This document shows, piece by piece, positions 35,507-44,026 of a stretch of DNA of 64,000 nt (its first letter is position 1; each line of letters opens with the position of its first letter). A program made the translations under genes and the position numbers. Location: positions 49,322 through 113,321 of the forward strand of contig JBGCGF010000019.1 in the NCBI GenBank assembly GCA_045110575.1, written 5' to 3'. This DNA is from CALDTK01 sp045110575. GTDB lineage: Bacteria > Bacteroidota > Bacteroidia > Chitinophagales > Saprospiraceae. A model generated the notes under the pieces. That model ran no database searches and was not told where the DNA came from. It saw only the letters and a program-made list of their open reading frames with translations.

Positions 35507-36196
35507 CTACGAAATCTCACTTTCGAGAAATCGGAAATACTCACTGGCGATAAGTGCGGCTGGCTCTAAGAAGTCGGATTTGTTGAGGCGTTTCAGGTGG
35601 CTTTTGACAAAATCGTCGTCCTTGGCCACGAATGTGTTGACCACTTTGACGGTCTTCGCGAATCTAGTAGCATCAACGACGGAGTCTACCTCACGAGCTT
35701 TTAAAACGAGCAGTGCTGTGCGGTAAACGTCATGTTCGAAGTACGCATGTGTACTCGGAAACCTGCACATACAATATAGGCTGGGCGCCCGGCAGTCGTC
35801 ATGATAGTGTGTTGCTGGAGCTTTTTTGAGGTCTTGTCGGCGCAATTCTCCAAGGACTTCGTCGAGGTAATAGTTGAATCCTCTAAAGCGATCTCCAAGC
35901 TCAACGTCTTCATTGAAAAGCCTGCCAAAGGCCATGTTGGTCATGTCAGGAGCGAAGGACGCAAACTGTATAATCACTTCTTTAGGAAAGTAGGCGTGAC
36001 CTTGCCAAAAACCTCGTGTTTGTTGGTTGCTAAGGGAGAGTTCAATCGTTTCGGCAAGTGTTGAAGGGCTAGCTGGTGGCCACGCTTTCTGCCACGAAGG
36101 GATCGTTTCATACAAAGGCTCTAGGCCTGATTCCCATCCTTTGTCTAGTGCCTTGAAAAAGAGTTGGAGTGTATCCTTAAGAATTGCCAGTTGCAT
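35507..36196 (-). CDS. Protein of unknown function
   Basis: The 229-residue soluble protein has no signal or membrane segment. It is mostly helical with aromatic-rich patches (GFWQGHAYFPKEVIIQFASFAPDM; LGDRFRGFNYYLDEVLGELR). Two Cys pairs sit in HDDCRAPSLYCMC. I recognise no family. Its stop is 7 bases from the convergent lamin-tail gene, and it lies 27 bases after the stop of the CHAT gene on the same strand, so it may be co-transcribed with it. Confidence 0.6.
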   Translation of the reverse strand: MQLAILKDTLQLFFKALDKGWESGLEPLYETIPSWQKAWPPASPSTLAETIELSLSNQQTRGFWQGHAYFPKEVIIQFASFAPDMTNMAFGRLFNEDVELGDRFRGFNYYLDEVLGELRRQDLKKAPATHYHDDCRAPSLYCMCRFPSTHAYFEHDVYRTALLVLKAREVDSVVDATRFAKTVKVVNTFVAKDDDFVKSHLKRLNKSDFLEPAALIASEYFRFLESEIS

Positions 36197-36223
36197 GGCG
36201 GTAAGGTAGACTTACTGGCGCGT

Positions 36224-39200
36224 TTACTTACGTTTCCAGTATAGAAAGAGTAGTGTTAAAAGTCCCAGTGGTGCGGCGAAATACAGCCAATTACTCCAAG
36301 TGCTCTCGATAGCGCTCAGGTTTCCACTTACCCCAAATGAAGACCAGTAGAAAGGGTGTAGGTATTGTCCTCCTGCAGTCTGTAGGTAGGTACGTTGTGC
36401 TTTTACAAGCGCCTGGTCTAGCGGTTGTTTTTGTTCAAGTTGGTCGTAGAACCCGAGTAAGACTTCTTGACTTCTCTTGTCTTCAACTCGCCAGCTGGTA
36501 TGAAGCACAGATTGAGTACCTGCGCTTAGAAATACATTGGAAAGATTGACTGTCCCTTCTCCATTTCTAAGTTTTCCTGAGCCGCTCTCGCATGCTGCAA
36601 GGACTACTAAATCTGCCGGCAATTCGTGGTCGCTTAGGGTTTTAGCATATAAACGCTCTCCACTTAGCATAGCGGTGTCCGTGACTACTATGTAGCTGAA
36701 GTCTCCATCTGTGTGATTACTTGATGCGTGACTAGCAATGTGGATGATGTTGCTATTGTTGAAAGCAGAAAGGAGGCCATAGAAGTCTGCTTGTTTGCCC
36801 TTTAGAAGTGTTCCGTTAAATTTTTGAACGATGCTTTCTACTTCCTGCGTAGCATATTCTAGTCCTATCGTCGGTGATAAGCCGGTGGTTGAAGACGCTA
36901 TAGGTTCGCTTGAAAGTTGAGAAGGAGCGAGTGCGGTGATACTTATTCCGCTAGCGTAATGTTTGGCTTGTTGGGATTCGTAAAAAGCAGATGGGCTTTG
37001 ATGGTAGCTAAAAGCATGCTTTTCTGCAGCAAAATGTAGATCTCTAAATCCAACAGCGTTTGATGAGACAGGTTTAGTCAACAATGCTGCAAACGGCAGA
37101 TTTTCGGTGGGAGCACTCTCTATAATGGCTATTCGGGAGCTGGCATTAAGTAGTTCAGACGGTAGCCATCCGATGAGGTCATTGTAAAGACTCGCTCCGA
37201 GGTTCAGCGTCTCAAGGCTAGCTCCAAATCCAAGGTTATTGCTTTGGCAGAATTGACTGTATGTGTTAAGTTTTTTCCGGAGCTTGCTTCCTGCTTTGAT
37301 TCGATGATGTGCAATGCCTCCATAATGCATGAATAGAATATGTAGGCTATCTGCTTCTGGATGAAAGAGCAGCATACTTTGGTCTGAGGAAAGAGAGCTG
37401 AATTCAAAGGTCCGATTGAAGTTTAGTGGTTTAGGTGCTAACTGATCAATATACGCTGCAAGCTGAGGCCTTAACACCGTTATGCTATCTAAATAAAGCG
37501 AGTTTTGCTTTTGAGCAGCAAGCGTGCCTGCATCATTTTCAAAAATTAATAAATCATAACCGGAGATGCGCTGACGTATCTCCTGTGCAATTCTTCGTTC
37601 CTTTTGTGGGAGGCCAGAGAAGTGCTCGTTCTGCCAAATGTTGGTTAGGTAACTTTGTTTTACATCAAGTGCTATGAGCGCTTTTTGTAGATGGTTTCCA
37701 TTTGTGTCCTCTCCCTTAAGATAAGCCTGTAAATGAAGGTTTGCGAGCGCTTCCGTTACGTTGCCAACGTTAAAACATGACGTGCAGCTAGACCGTTGGT
37801 TTCTTTTTCCTGAAGCAGATGCAGTATTGTCGATAAGGAGTTTTGTATGCTCCTCTAATTTTTTATCTAAACGTTCAGCAAAGGCCTGTTTAATGTTTCC
37901 AGTTGCACAAGAGAGTTTGGCTCTCAATGCATCCAAATTCGCTTTTAGTAATACGATGTCGAGCCTAAATATTCGCTCTTCGTTAGATTTTATGAAAGCT
38001 GCCGTGGAATCTATTTCTATTTGGGCTAAGGTGAATAAATTTTGGTCTATCAGTGCTTGTATGTACTTAGGCCTTATCGAGATTATATTTCGAATTTGAT
38101 TTTCTGGATCTTTTAAAGAAAGCTGATTGGCTTTTTTTATTGATAGAAATAGGCTGTCGGGTTGGTCGTTTAGTGAGTAGTAAAATGCCTCAATGTTTAG
38201 TAGAGTGGTTATGTCAGACAGGGCTAAGGGTTGAGCAGAACTATATATGTCAAAACACTCGTTCAGATGATTTCTAGCATCGGTCATGTTTCCTGAACGA
38301 GACTCAACGTCTGCTAACCTTGTCAATATGCGGAATTCTAAATCTCGCTTATAAAAATTCATGCTTCGTAAGGTTGCGATAGCTCTCTTATACGATTCGA
38401 TGCTTTCCGAGAAATTTCCGACCCTCATGTGATACGACCCAATAGTGGAATGGGTCCTCGCAATAGCGCTTAAGTCTGATCCTGCTAAACTTTGGTGGTA
38501 CTCGAGTATGTTTATTAAGAGGGGAATCGCTTTCTCTGAATTCCCGAAATCTTCTAATGCTATTGCCGCACTTTCTTGAGCCATTATCGCAGACCAACTA
38601 TTTGCGCCCAAGGCCTTCTCGTAGATTTTGGCAGCAATTTCAAAGTGTTCTCTGGCTAACCTGTAACGTCCAAGCTGCTTATAGCTTATTCCAAGGTTAT
38701 TGTGAGCTACTCCAGCGCCTCTACTTACTTCTTGTCCGAGCTCAGCAATTAATTCTAGCGCTAAGTAGTTGGTCTTGATAGCTTCGTCATACCGTCCTAG
38801 CTGTTCGTACGATTCGCCAAGATTGTTATATAAATATTTTACAGCTCTATTTTTGTCTTTCGTAGGCAAATTTTGGGCATACTTAATCCCTTCGAGAAAG
38901 ATATCTTTCGCTTTTTCGTATTCACCCATTTTTTTGTAAACGATACCGTTTAAGGTGAATATATTTGTATAATCTAATTTGCTCTTTGGTGTATTTAGTT
39001 TTTCGAGTTCTGTTTTTGATTTTGAAAAATAATCAAGCGCTTCAGGGTATTGGGCAGACTCAAAAAGAGCATCGCCGCTCAATTTAAAGTACTCCGCCAG
39101 TTGCTCCGTATCCATTTGGCCTTGCAGCTCTTGGAGTCTACTAAGCTGCTGCTTTACTGCTGGATATAAATCCCTTCGCCTGAGGCTATCTACGGTATGC

Positions 39201-39304
39201 AGCCGTTCATTAATCTCAACGTCCGGACTCGTCTGACCAAATGTAAGAGGTGTTATTAGAAATGAGGCAATCCCGATGACTATGATAATTAGCACATTGT
39301 GCAT
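36224..39304 (-). CDS. Membrane-anchored TPR-CHAT caspase-like protein
   Basis: The 1026-residue protein starts with a signal/anchor helix (MHNVLIIIVIGIASFLITPLTFGQ). From about 30 to 400 it has tetratricopeptide repeats (GDALFESAQYPEALDYFSKS; YNNLGESYEQLGRYDEAIKTN; HNNLGISYKQLGRY). Residues about 660-990 form a CHAT domain: catalytic His in IIHIASHASSN and Cys in LVVLAACESGSGKLRNGEG. A single helix with a basic tail ends the protein (LYFAAPLGLLTLLFLYWKRK). CHAT is a clan CD Cys protease domain related to caspases; in other proteins it cleaves gasdermins or partners upon sensing. The domain order suggests it faces the periplasm and is anchored at its C-terminus. It is visibly more AT-rich than its neighbours. 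Confidence 0.88.
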   Translation of the reverse strand: MHNVLIIIVIGIASFLITPLTFGQTSPDVEINERLHTVDSLRRRDLYPAVKQQLSRLQELQGQMDTEQLAEYFKLSGDALFESAQYPEALDYFSKSKTELEKLNTPKSKLDYTNIFTLNGIVYKKMGEYEKAKDIFLEGIKYAQNLPTKDKNRAVKYLYNNLGESYEQLGRYDEAIKTNYLALELIAELGQEVSRGAGVAHNNLGISYKQLGRYRLAREHFEIAAKIYEKALGANSWSAIMAQESAAIALEDFGNSEKAIPLLINILEYHQSLAGSDLSAIARTHSTIGSYHMRVGNFSESIESYKRAIATLRSMNFYKRDLEFRILTRLADVESRSGNMTDARNHLNECFDIYSSAQPLALSDITTLLNIEAFYYSLNDQPDSLFLSIKKANQLSLKDPENQIRNIISIRPKYIQALIDQNLFTLAQIEIDSTAAFIKSNEERIFRLDIVLLKANLDALRAKLSCATGNIKQAFAERLDKKLEEHTKLLIDNTASASGKRNQRSSCTSCFNVGNVTEALANLHLQAYLKGEDTNGNHLQKALIALDVKQSYLTNIWQNEHFSGLPQKERRIAQEIRQRISGYDLLIFENDAGTLAAQKQNSLYLDSITVLRPQLAAYIDQLAPKPLNFNRTFEFSSLSSDQSMLLFHPEADSLHILFMHYGGIAHHRIKAGSKLRKKLNTYSQFCQSNNLGFGASLETLNLGASLYNDLIGWLPSELLNASSRIAIIESAPTENLPFAALLTKPVSSNAVGFRDLHFAAEKHAFSYHQSPSAFYESQQAKHYASGISITALAPSQLSSEPIASSTTGLSPTIGLEYATQEVESIVQKFNGTLLKGKQADFYGLLSAFNNSNIIHIASHASSNHTDGDFSYIVVTDTAMLSGERLYAKTLSDHELPADLVVLAACESGSGKLRNGEGTVNLSNVFLSAGTQSVLHTSWRVEDKRSQEVLLGFYDQLEQKQPLDQALVKAQRTYLQTAGGQYLHPFYWSSFGVSGNLSAIESTWSNWLYFAAPLGLLTLLFLYWKRK

Positions 39305-39505
39305 AATGATCTGTTTTAATGTGTAGACTTGATAGGGAAACTGATACGGCTAGCTCGCGATTGTAATACCGAAACCACGAGCAATGTACCTTTCATAAGC
39401 CTAAATAAGGGCGTGCTTTGTTAGAAATCTTACGAAGCTCAGCTCTTTCATTGGCTAAACATGACGATTAGCTGTGTGTTACTACACTAATTCAAATAAT
39501 TACAA

Positions 39506-39916
39506 ATGCCTCTACCAAAGTCAGATTGGAACCCGCTTTCCGCAGAAGAAGAGTATGTGATCGTTCATAAGGGAACAGAGCGTCCTTTTACTGGCGAATA
39601 CAACAAGGAAAAAGCAACAGGCATGTTCGTCTGTCGTCGATGCGAGAATCCACTATATCCTAGCACTTCCAAGTTTGATAGCGGTTGTGGTTGGCCAAGC
39701 TTCGATGATGAGATCGAAGGAGCAGTTCGTCATGAAACCGATGCGGACGGAAGGCGCACCGAGATTCTCTGTCAAAACTGTGATGGCCACCTGGGGCATG
39801 TCTTCAAAGGCGAGAAGTTTACTGCTAAAAACACACGTCACTGCGTCAACAGCCTCTCCATGAAGTTCATTAAAGCTGAAAAGTGGAATGCCGCAAATCC
39901 TGAGCGTCCAGTTTAA
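39506..39916 (+). CDS. msrB: Peptide methionine (R)-S-oxide reductase MsrB
   Basis: The 136-residue protein has the two zinc CxxC pairs (CRRCENPLY and CQNCDGHLGHVF), GCGWPSFDDEI and the catalytic end RHCVNSLSMKF. It repairs methionine-R-sulfoxide. Its stop overlaps the msrA start by one base (TAATG), so the two are translated together. Confidence 0.95.
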   Translation: MPLPKSDWNPLSAEEEYVIVHKGTERPFTGEYNKEKATGMFVCRRCENPLYPSTSKFDSGCGWPSFDDEIEGAVRHETDADGRRTEILCQNCDGHLGHVFKGEKFTAKNTRHCVNSLSMKFIKAEKWNAANPERPV

Positions 39917-40434
39917 TGTCCTTTTCTCAAATTGCTTACTTCGGTTGCGGCTGCTTTTGGACCAAAGAGTATCTGTTTAGCAAAATGACGGGCGTAACCT
40001 CCACGCGCACAGGCTATATGGGAGGAATCTCTGATACTCCTACGTATCACGATGTCTGTACCAAAACGACTGGTCATGCAGAGGTTGTAGAAGTAACCTA
40101 CGACTCAAGGCTAACCTCGTTACATCAGTTGCTGAAAGGCTTCTTTGGGTTTCACGACGCTACCCAAGATCGCAGTGCAAAGGGTGGTCAATACAGGAGC
40201 ACCGTGTTTTGGCGAAAGCTCGAAGAAAGAGTGCAATTGGAATCTGTAATAGAACAGCTCCATACTTCTGGGCTTAACGTTTCGACGCAGATAGAAGAAG
40301 CAGCTACCTTTTGGGAGGCAGAGCAAAGGCATCAAGGATATGTAGAGCGAACGGGCCGTCAATGCGATTTGAGCCCTACGATGGATCTCGGCGGACTTTC
40401 AATAGAAGATATCGTACGGAGTAGAGCCAATTAG
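39916..40434 (+). CDS. msrA: Peptide methionine (S)-S-oxide reductase MsrA
   Basis: The 172-residue protein has the active-site region GCGCFWTKEYLFSKMTGV (usually GCFWG; here a T replaces the Gly) and TRTGYMGGISDTPTYHDV, GHAEVVEVTYD and QYRSTVFW. It reduces methionine-S-sulfoxide and forms a repair pair with msrB. The stop overlaps the convergent plsC gene by four bases. The dispersed 14-mer at 40206 is read as Phe-Trp-Arg-Lys. Confidence 0.93.
   Translation: MSFSQIAYFGCGCFWTKEYLFSKMTGVTSTRTGYMGGISDTPTYHDVCTKTTGHAEVVEVTYDSRLTSLHQLLKGFFGFHDATQDRSAKGGQYRSTVFWRKLEERVQLESVIEQLHTSGLNVSTQIEEAATFWEAEQRHQGYVERTGRQCDLSPTMDLGGLSIEDIVRSRAN
40206..40219 (-). repeat. 14-mer motif GCTTTCGCCAAAAC
   Basis: Exact copy in msrA on the complementary strand; read as Phe-Trp-Arg-Lys. 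Confidence 0.85.
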
Positions 40435-41153
40435 CTTGTGCCAAGGATCCAGTTGTCGATCTCGACGCGTGTTTCCTTCATCGTTTCGATCGCATTTCCT
40501 ACGTTGCGTGCCTTACCGATGTAAAGTGTAACGGGTGTGGTTTTACTGCCAGCAATTTGGACGAAATTCTTCCATAGGCTTTCACCGTCACCCCAGTGGA
40601 AGGAAGGATCTGCGTATCGAACAGCCATCGGGACGATTGGGCATTCGGCCTCTTGAGCGACGGTAAATCCGCCGCGCTTAAATGCAATGGTACCTGCGTC
40701 TGTACTTGTTGTTCCTTCTGGATAGATGAGGATGCTAAAACCTTCTTTCAAGGCCCCAACCATTTGGTCGACTACGTTCTTGCGAGAGTTTTTACTTCCG
40801 CGATCGACAAATAGGATTCCCGTTGCCTTGGCTCCTTGGGCTACGATCGGTAATTTCCCAACCTCAGCTTTTGCTACTGGAAATGCCCATACCGTTGCGA
40901 GTTGTAGAAACGGATCTAACCAACTTCGGTGGTTAGAAGCATAAACGCAAGCTCCGCCTTGATGTGGGGTGCCTTCAACGGTAAGCTGGATACCCAGCTT
41001 ACGAAGTGCTGACTTCGCAAACTTTTGCCGCACGGTTTGATGATGATCCCAGTCAATATTACCTATCGCTGCACGAATCCAAAGAGGGAAGCCATACCAC
41101 GTTAAAGTGCCTAGGAAAAGGAATAATCGCCAGCTGGCGCGCAAAGTATTCAT
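40431..41153 (-). CDS. 1-acyl-sn-glycerol-3-phosphate acyltransferase (PlsC family)
   Basis: The ATG at 41153 (MNTLRASWRLFLFLG) gives 240 residues and leads with a membrane helix; a TTG-initiated extension is unlikely. The acyltransferase motifs are present: NHRSWLDPF (H(X)4D), GILFVDRGSKNSRK and IYPEGTTSTDAG, then PIVPMAVRY. It transfers a fatty acyl group to lysophosphatidate or a related lysophospholipid on the inner membrane. It ends where msrA ends. Confidence 0.85.
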   Translation of the reverse strand: MNTLRASWRLFLFLGTLTWYGFPLWIRAAIGNIDWDHHQTVRQKFAKSALRKLGIQLTVEGTPHQGGACVYASNHRSWLDPFLQLATVWAFPVAKAEVGKLPIVAQGAKATGILFVDRGSKNSRKNVVDQMVGALKEGFSILIYPEGTTSTDAGTIAFKRGGFTVAQEAECPIVPMAVRYADPSFHWGDGESLWKNFVQIAGSKTTPVTLYIGKARNVGNAIETMKETRVEIDNWILGTS

Positions 41154-41166
41154 AGTAAGTGCTTGT

Positions 41167-41309
41167 CTAAGGAGTCCCTGTTCGACCAAAAAATCGCCAA
41201 TTATAATCTAATCGGCGTTGAAAATACTAGTGATAGCCCTGCTATCTCTCCGCTTTTCGTCTAGACTAACCAATAGTTGGCTGAATTTCGCCAGAACGCG
41301 ACTACTTAG
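41167..41309. repeat. Long imperfect palindrome, copy 2
   Basis: CTAAGGAGTCC at the left (41167) pairs with the complement of GCGACTACTTAG at the right (41298-41309), and pairing continues inward over about 65 bases with gaps. One arm shares TTCTGGCGAAATT with copy 1. The element occupies the gap between plsC and meaB and covers the meaB stop codon. Confidence 0.55.
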
Positions 41310-42301
41310 CCGTGCCCTGAAAGCCTTTTGTGTAGGGCTATTCGCACCTGTTCAAGAGCTTGGTCGATGTCTATCTCGCCCGCTTGTAGTGCGAGTTGGG
41401 CTGCAATATGCACCTTCTGGAGCTGCTCATCCTCTTGTAATAGATGAAGAGCTTGGATATCCGACGAACGAGTAAAGAGTTGCTTCGTTTGGTCGCTTCT
41501 TCGAGTGCGTAGACCTTCTGTTCCTAGTTGCTCTAAGTAGGCCAGCAAGCTTTCGCCAAAACCTATCAAACCTCCTTCAGAAATCGAGGATGCCGTGATT
41601 GCTCTGGGAGCCCATCCGTCTGCACGCGCGGGTGCAAGGTGAAGCGCTAGGTTGTAATCTGACTTGGTCTGTCGAGCCAGCGGGATTCGATCTCCATCAG
41701 CTTTATTGACGACCACAAGATCTGCCAGTTCGACAATCCCGCGCTTAATGCCTTGGAGGTCATCGCCGCTTCCTGGAAGTACAAGTAACACCATCAAATC
41801 GACAAGCTGCTGCACGGCATGTTCACTTTGCCCGACACCAACAGTTTCTATGATGATTCGTGTGTAGCCGGCAGCTTCACACAGTCTGATGGCTTCTCTC
41901 GTTGCTTGTGCAACACCTCCCAATTCTTCACGAGCAGGACTAGGACGGATGTATGCCATCGGGTTTCTGGAGAGCACCTCCATGCGCGTCTTGTCGCCAA
42001 GGATGCTTCCGTGCGTTCGACTAGAACTCGGGTCGATAGCAAGAACGGCGAGTTTGTGCCCCTCTTCTGTGAGCTGGGTACCTAGTTGCTCTATGAACGT
42101 GCTTTTACCAGCTCCTGGGCTTCCTGTGATCCCTATTCGTAGGGTTTTGGCGAAAGCTGAAGGGAGAAGGCTAAGGAGTTCTCGAGCGAGCACCCTGTCT
42201 GCAGGGCGTCTACTTTCCACGAGCGTTATCGCCCTGCTGAGTGCAGCGCGATTTCCGGTCTGTAAGTCGGCAGCGATGGTTGTAGCGTCGAAATTGCGCA
42301 C
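41306..42301 (-). CDS. meaB: MeaB/ArgK-family GTPase, methylmalonyl-CoA mutase chaperone
   Basis: The 331-residue protein starts at GTG. It has the P-loop GITGSPGAGKSTFIEQLG, then AIDPSSSRTHGSILGDKTRM, the switch ETVGVGQSE and the NKAD guanine motif in VVVNKADGD. MeaB protects and reloads adenosylcobalamin-dependent methylmalonyl-CoA mutase, used when propionyl-CoA is turned into succinyl-CoA. It lies 12 bases downstream of paaG and appears to be in its operon. The mutase itself is not in the window. Two exact 14-mers lie inside, in different frames. Confidence 0.93.
   Translation of the reverse strand: MRNFDATTIAADLQTGNRAALSRAITLVESRRPADRVLARELLSLLPSAFAKTLRIGITGSPGAGKSTFIEQLGTQLTEEGHKLAVLAIDPSSSRTHGSILGDKTRMEVLSRNPMAYIRPSPAREELGGVAQATREAIRLCEAAGYTRIIIETVGVGQSEHAVQQLVDLMVLLVLPGSGDDLQGIKRGIVELADLVVVNKADGDRIPLARQTKSDYNLALHLAPARADGWAPRAITASSISEGGLIGFGESLLAYLEQLGTEGLRTRRSDQTKQLFTRSSDIQALHLLQEDEQLQKVHIAAQLALQAGEIDIDQALEQVRIALHKRLSGHG
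41549..41562 (+). repeat. 14-mer motif GCTTTCGCCAAAAC
   Basis: Exact copy in meaB; the gene reads the complement as Gly-Phe-Gly-Glu-Ser. Confidence 0.85.
42144..42157 (-). repeat. 14-mer motif GCTTTCGCCAAAAC
   Basis: Exact copy in meaB just before the P-loop; read as Ala-Phe-Ala-Lys-Thr. Confidence 0.85.
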
Positions 42302-42313
42302 GAGGGGTGGTGG

Positions 42314-43090
42314 TTATTCTCCTTTGAATACGGGTTTACGCTTTTCTAGGAAAGCGCGAACGCCTTCACCGTAATCATGCGTATGAGCCGCAACACCTTG
42401 TAGTTCATCTTCAACTTTAAGTTGCTGATCGAAGGTGTTGTTTACGCTTGCTTCTAACGCTTGCTTGGTAAGTGTGAATGCCTTGGTAGGCATCGCTGCC
42501 ATGCGTGATGCGAGCTCAGAGGTTTTAGCTTCAAGTTCATCGTGTGGGATGACTTGATAAACCATGCCGAGGCGCTCTGCATCTGTCGCACTTAATTTAT
42601 CTCCGGTGAGCATTAGCGCACTCGCTTTTTGCCATCCAACAATACGCGGTAGTGTCCATGTGCCACCGCTATCTGGAATCAAGCCGATCTTAGAAAAGGC
42701 CTGAATAAAGGTTGATTTGTCGCTTGCCAATACGATGTCGCAAGCGATTGCGATGTTGGCGCCTGCTCCTGCCGCAACACCATTCACGGCGCAGATAACA
42801 GGTTTTGAGCAGTTACGGATTTTCTGAACCACTGGGTTAAAGTGCTCCTTTAGAATAACGCCCATTGGAGGCGCATCTTCTGCGACCAACTCTCCTAGAT
42901 CTTGTCCAGCACTAAATGCTTTGCCGCTTCCGGTGAGGACGACAACTTTAACTGCAGCATTGGTATGTGCTTCGTCAAGTTGTACTTGTAAGGCGAGCGC
43001 AAGCTCTCTCGTAAAGGCATTGTACGATTGAGGACGGTTAAGTGTAAGGGTAAGAATCCCTTCGCTAAGGTCGTGGAGTAATACAGACAT
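42314..43090 (-). CDS. paaG: Ring 1,2-epoxyphenylacetyl-CoA isomerase (enoyl-CoA hydratase family)
   Basis: The 258-residue crotonase-fold protein has AFSAGQDLGEL with the oxyanion-hole region, HFNPVVQKIRNCSKPVICAVNGVAAGAGANIAIACDIVLAS and the catalytic segment GLIPDSGGTWTLPRIVG. These match PaaG, which turns the epoxide made by PaaABCE into the oxepin. A generic enoyl-CoA hydratase is the alternative, but the HFNPVVQKIR stretch and the paaD neighbour favour PaaG. It lies 94 bases downstream of paaD. Confidence 0.88.
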   Translation of the reverse strand: MSVLLHDLSEGILTLTLNRPQSYNAFTRELALALQVQLDEAHTNAAVKVVVLTGSGKAFSAGQDLGELVAEDAPPMGVILKEHFNPVVQKIRNCSKPVICAVNGVAAGAGANIAIACDIVLASDKSTFIQAFSKIGLIPDSGGTWTLPRIVGWQKASALMLTGDKLSATDAERLGMVYQVIPHDELEAKTSELASRMAAMPTKAFTLTKQALEASVNNTFDQQLKVEDELQGVAAHTHDYGEGVRAFLEKRKPVFKGE

Positions 43091-43121
43091 GGCGGGAAGG
43101 TAAATGAGAAGTGGGATATAA

Positions 43122-43160
43122 GACGTGAGATCTGAGATACAGTTCGTGAGATCTCACGTC
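43122..43160. repeat. Perfect 12-bp inverted repeat between paaD and paaG
   Basis: GACGTGAGATCT (43122-43133) pairs perfectly with AGATCTCACGTC (43149-43160). The 94-bp gap is otherwise made of related GAGAT-rich repeats, also seen near 45440-45465. No T-run follows, so it may be a processing or stability element. Confidence 0.55.
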
Positions 43161-43184
43161 TCTCATCTCAAATTTAAAATCCCG

Positions 43185-43685
43185 TTAGTGGCACTTGAAG
43201 TAATCAAACGGCTCACGACAGTCTATGCAACGGTACAATGCTTTGCAGGCTGTAGAACCAAATTGGCTGAGTAGCTCAGTATTGGTGCTTTCACAAAGTG
43301 GACAGGCGCGAGGTTTATCGTCACCTAAGAGCGAAGATTTACTCGCTGATCCATTGGGTGGTGCGATTCCATAGGCGAGCAACTTGGCTCTGCCATCTGG
43401 TGTAATGTCATCTGTTGACCAAGGAGGCGAGATCGAGGACTTTATCGAAGCCTTGAATCCTGCCTCTTGTAGGGCCGAAATAATATTGATGTTGATTGCC
43501 TCAATGGCTGGGCAGCCCGAATACGTTGGCGTTACGGTAACGACAGCTTGGTGCGAATCGTCGATGACGACTTCACGAATAATTCCAAGTTCGAGTACGC
43601 TGATAACAGGTACTTCAGGATCAGGAACCGTTTGCAGAACAGCGTAAATTTCTTCTACGCTTGGTTGAGCATGCATTGTTGACAT
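43185..43685 (-). CDS. paaD: Phenylacetyl-CoA epoxidase maturation protein PaaD
   Basis: The 166-residue protein matches PaaD: VPDPEVPVISVLELGIIREV and VTVTPTYSGCPAIEAININI belong to the DUF59/MIP18 domain, and a C-terminal zinc-ribbon follows with CPLCESTNTELLS and CIDCREPFDYFKCH. It helps mature the epoxidase iron centre. In many genomes paaD follows paaC directly; here it is 20 kb away. It follows the 77-residue gene by 24 bases. Confidence 0.93.
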   Translation of the reverse strand: MSTMHAQPSVEEIYAVLQTVPDPEVPVISVLELGIIREVVIDDSHQAVVTVTPTYSGCPAIEAININIISALQEAGFKASIKSSISPPWSTDDITPDGRAKLLAYGIAPPNGSASKSSLLGDDKPRACPLCESTNTELLSQFGSTACKALYRCIDCREPFDYFKCH

Positions 43686-43709
43686 GCCTATCCAACAACG
43701 TTAAGCGTG

Positions 43710-43943
43710 CTAGGTTGCTGATTCTTCCGAAGATCTTCCGTAACCTCTAATTGAGAGGGTAGGGTTGTGGTATTCCATGAAGTCATCCGCTTCTGCTGAA
43801 AGGTCAGGACGCACAAGGCGTTGTTGCTTGGCCGATTCTCGCTCAAACAGTTGCACCATGCGTTCAAATAACGTTAGGTGTGAAGGCGATGGAAGGTTAG
43901 GCTGTTGCTCGGAAGCAGAAGTAGGATTGGTGGAAGAGTTCAT
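43710..43943 (-). CDS. Small protein upstream of paaD
   Basis: The 77-residue protein is hydrophilic, with an amphipathic helix (LTLFERMVQLFERESAKQQR) flanked by Ser/Pro-rich ends and a tail (DDFMEYHNPTLSIRGYGR). There is no signal peptide or Cys. It leads the paaD-paaG-meaB operon by 24 bases. No family is recognised. The ATG start, tight spacing and well-formed helix argue that it is real. Confidence 0.55.
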   Translation of the reverse strand: MNSSTNPTSASEQQPNLPSPSHLTLFERMVQLFERESAKQQRLVRPDLSAEADDFMEYHNPTLSIRGYGRSSEESAT

Positions 43944-44026
43944 GGACTTGTGCGCTAGCGAGGGGCGCTTCTTGAGATCAGGATTATCTCTTTGTAAACC
44001 AAAAACTTAGCCAATAATAATTGTGC

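Noticed and set aside
31527..41309. Insertion sequences
   Set aside because: No transposase gene and no obvious target-site duplications; the elements are only 140-160 bp.
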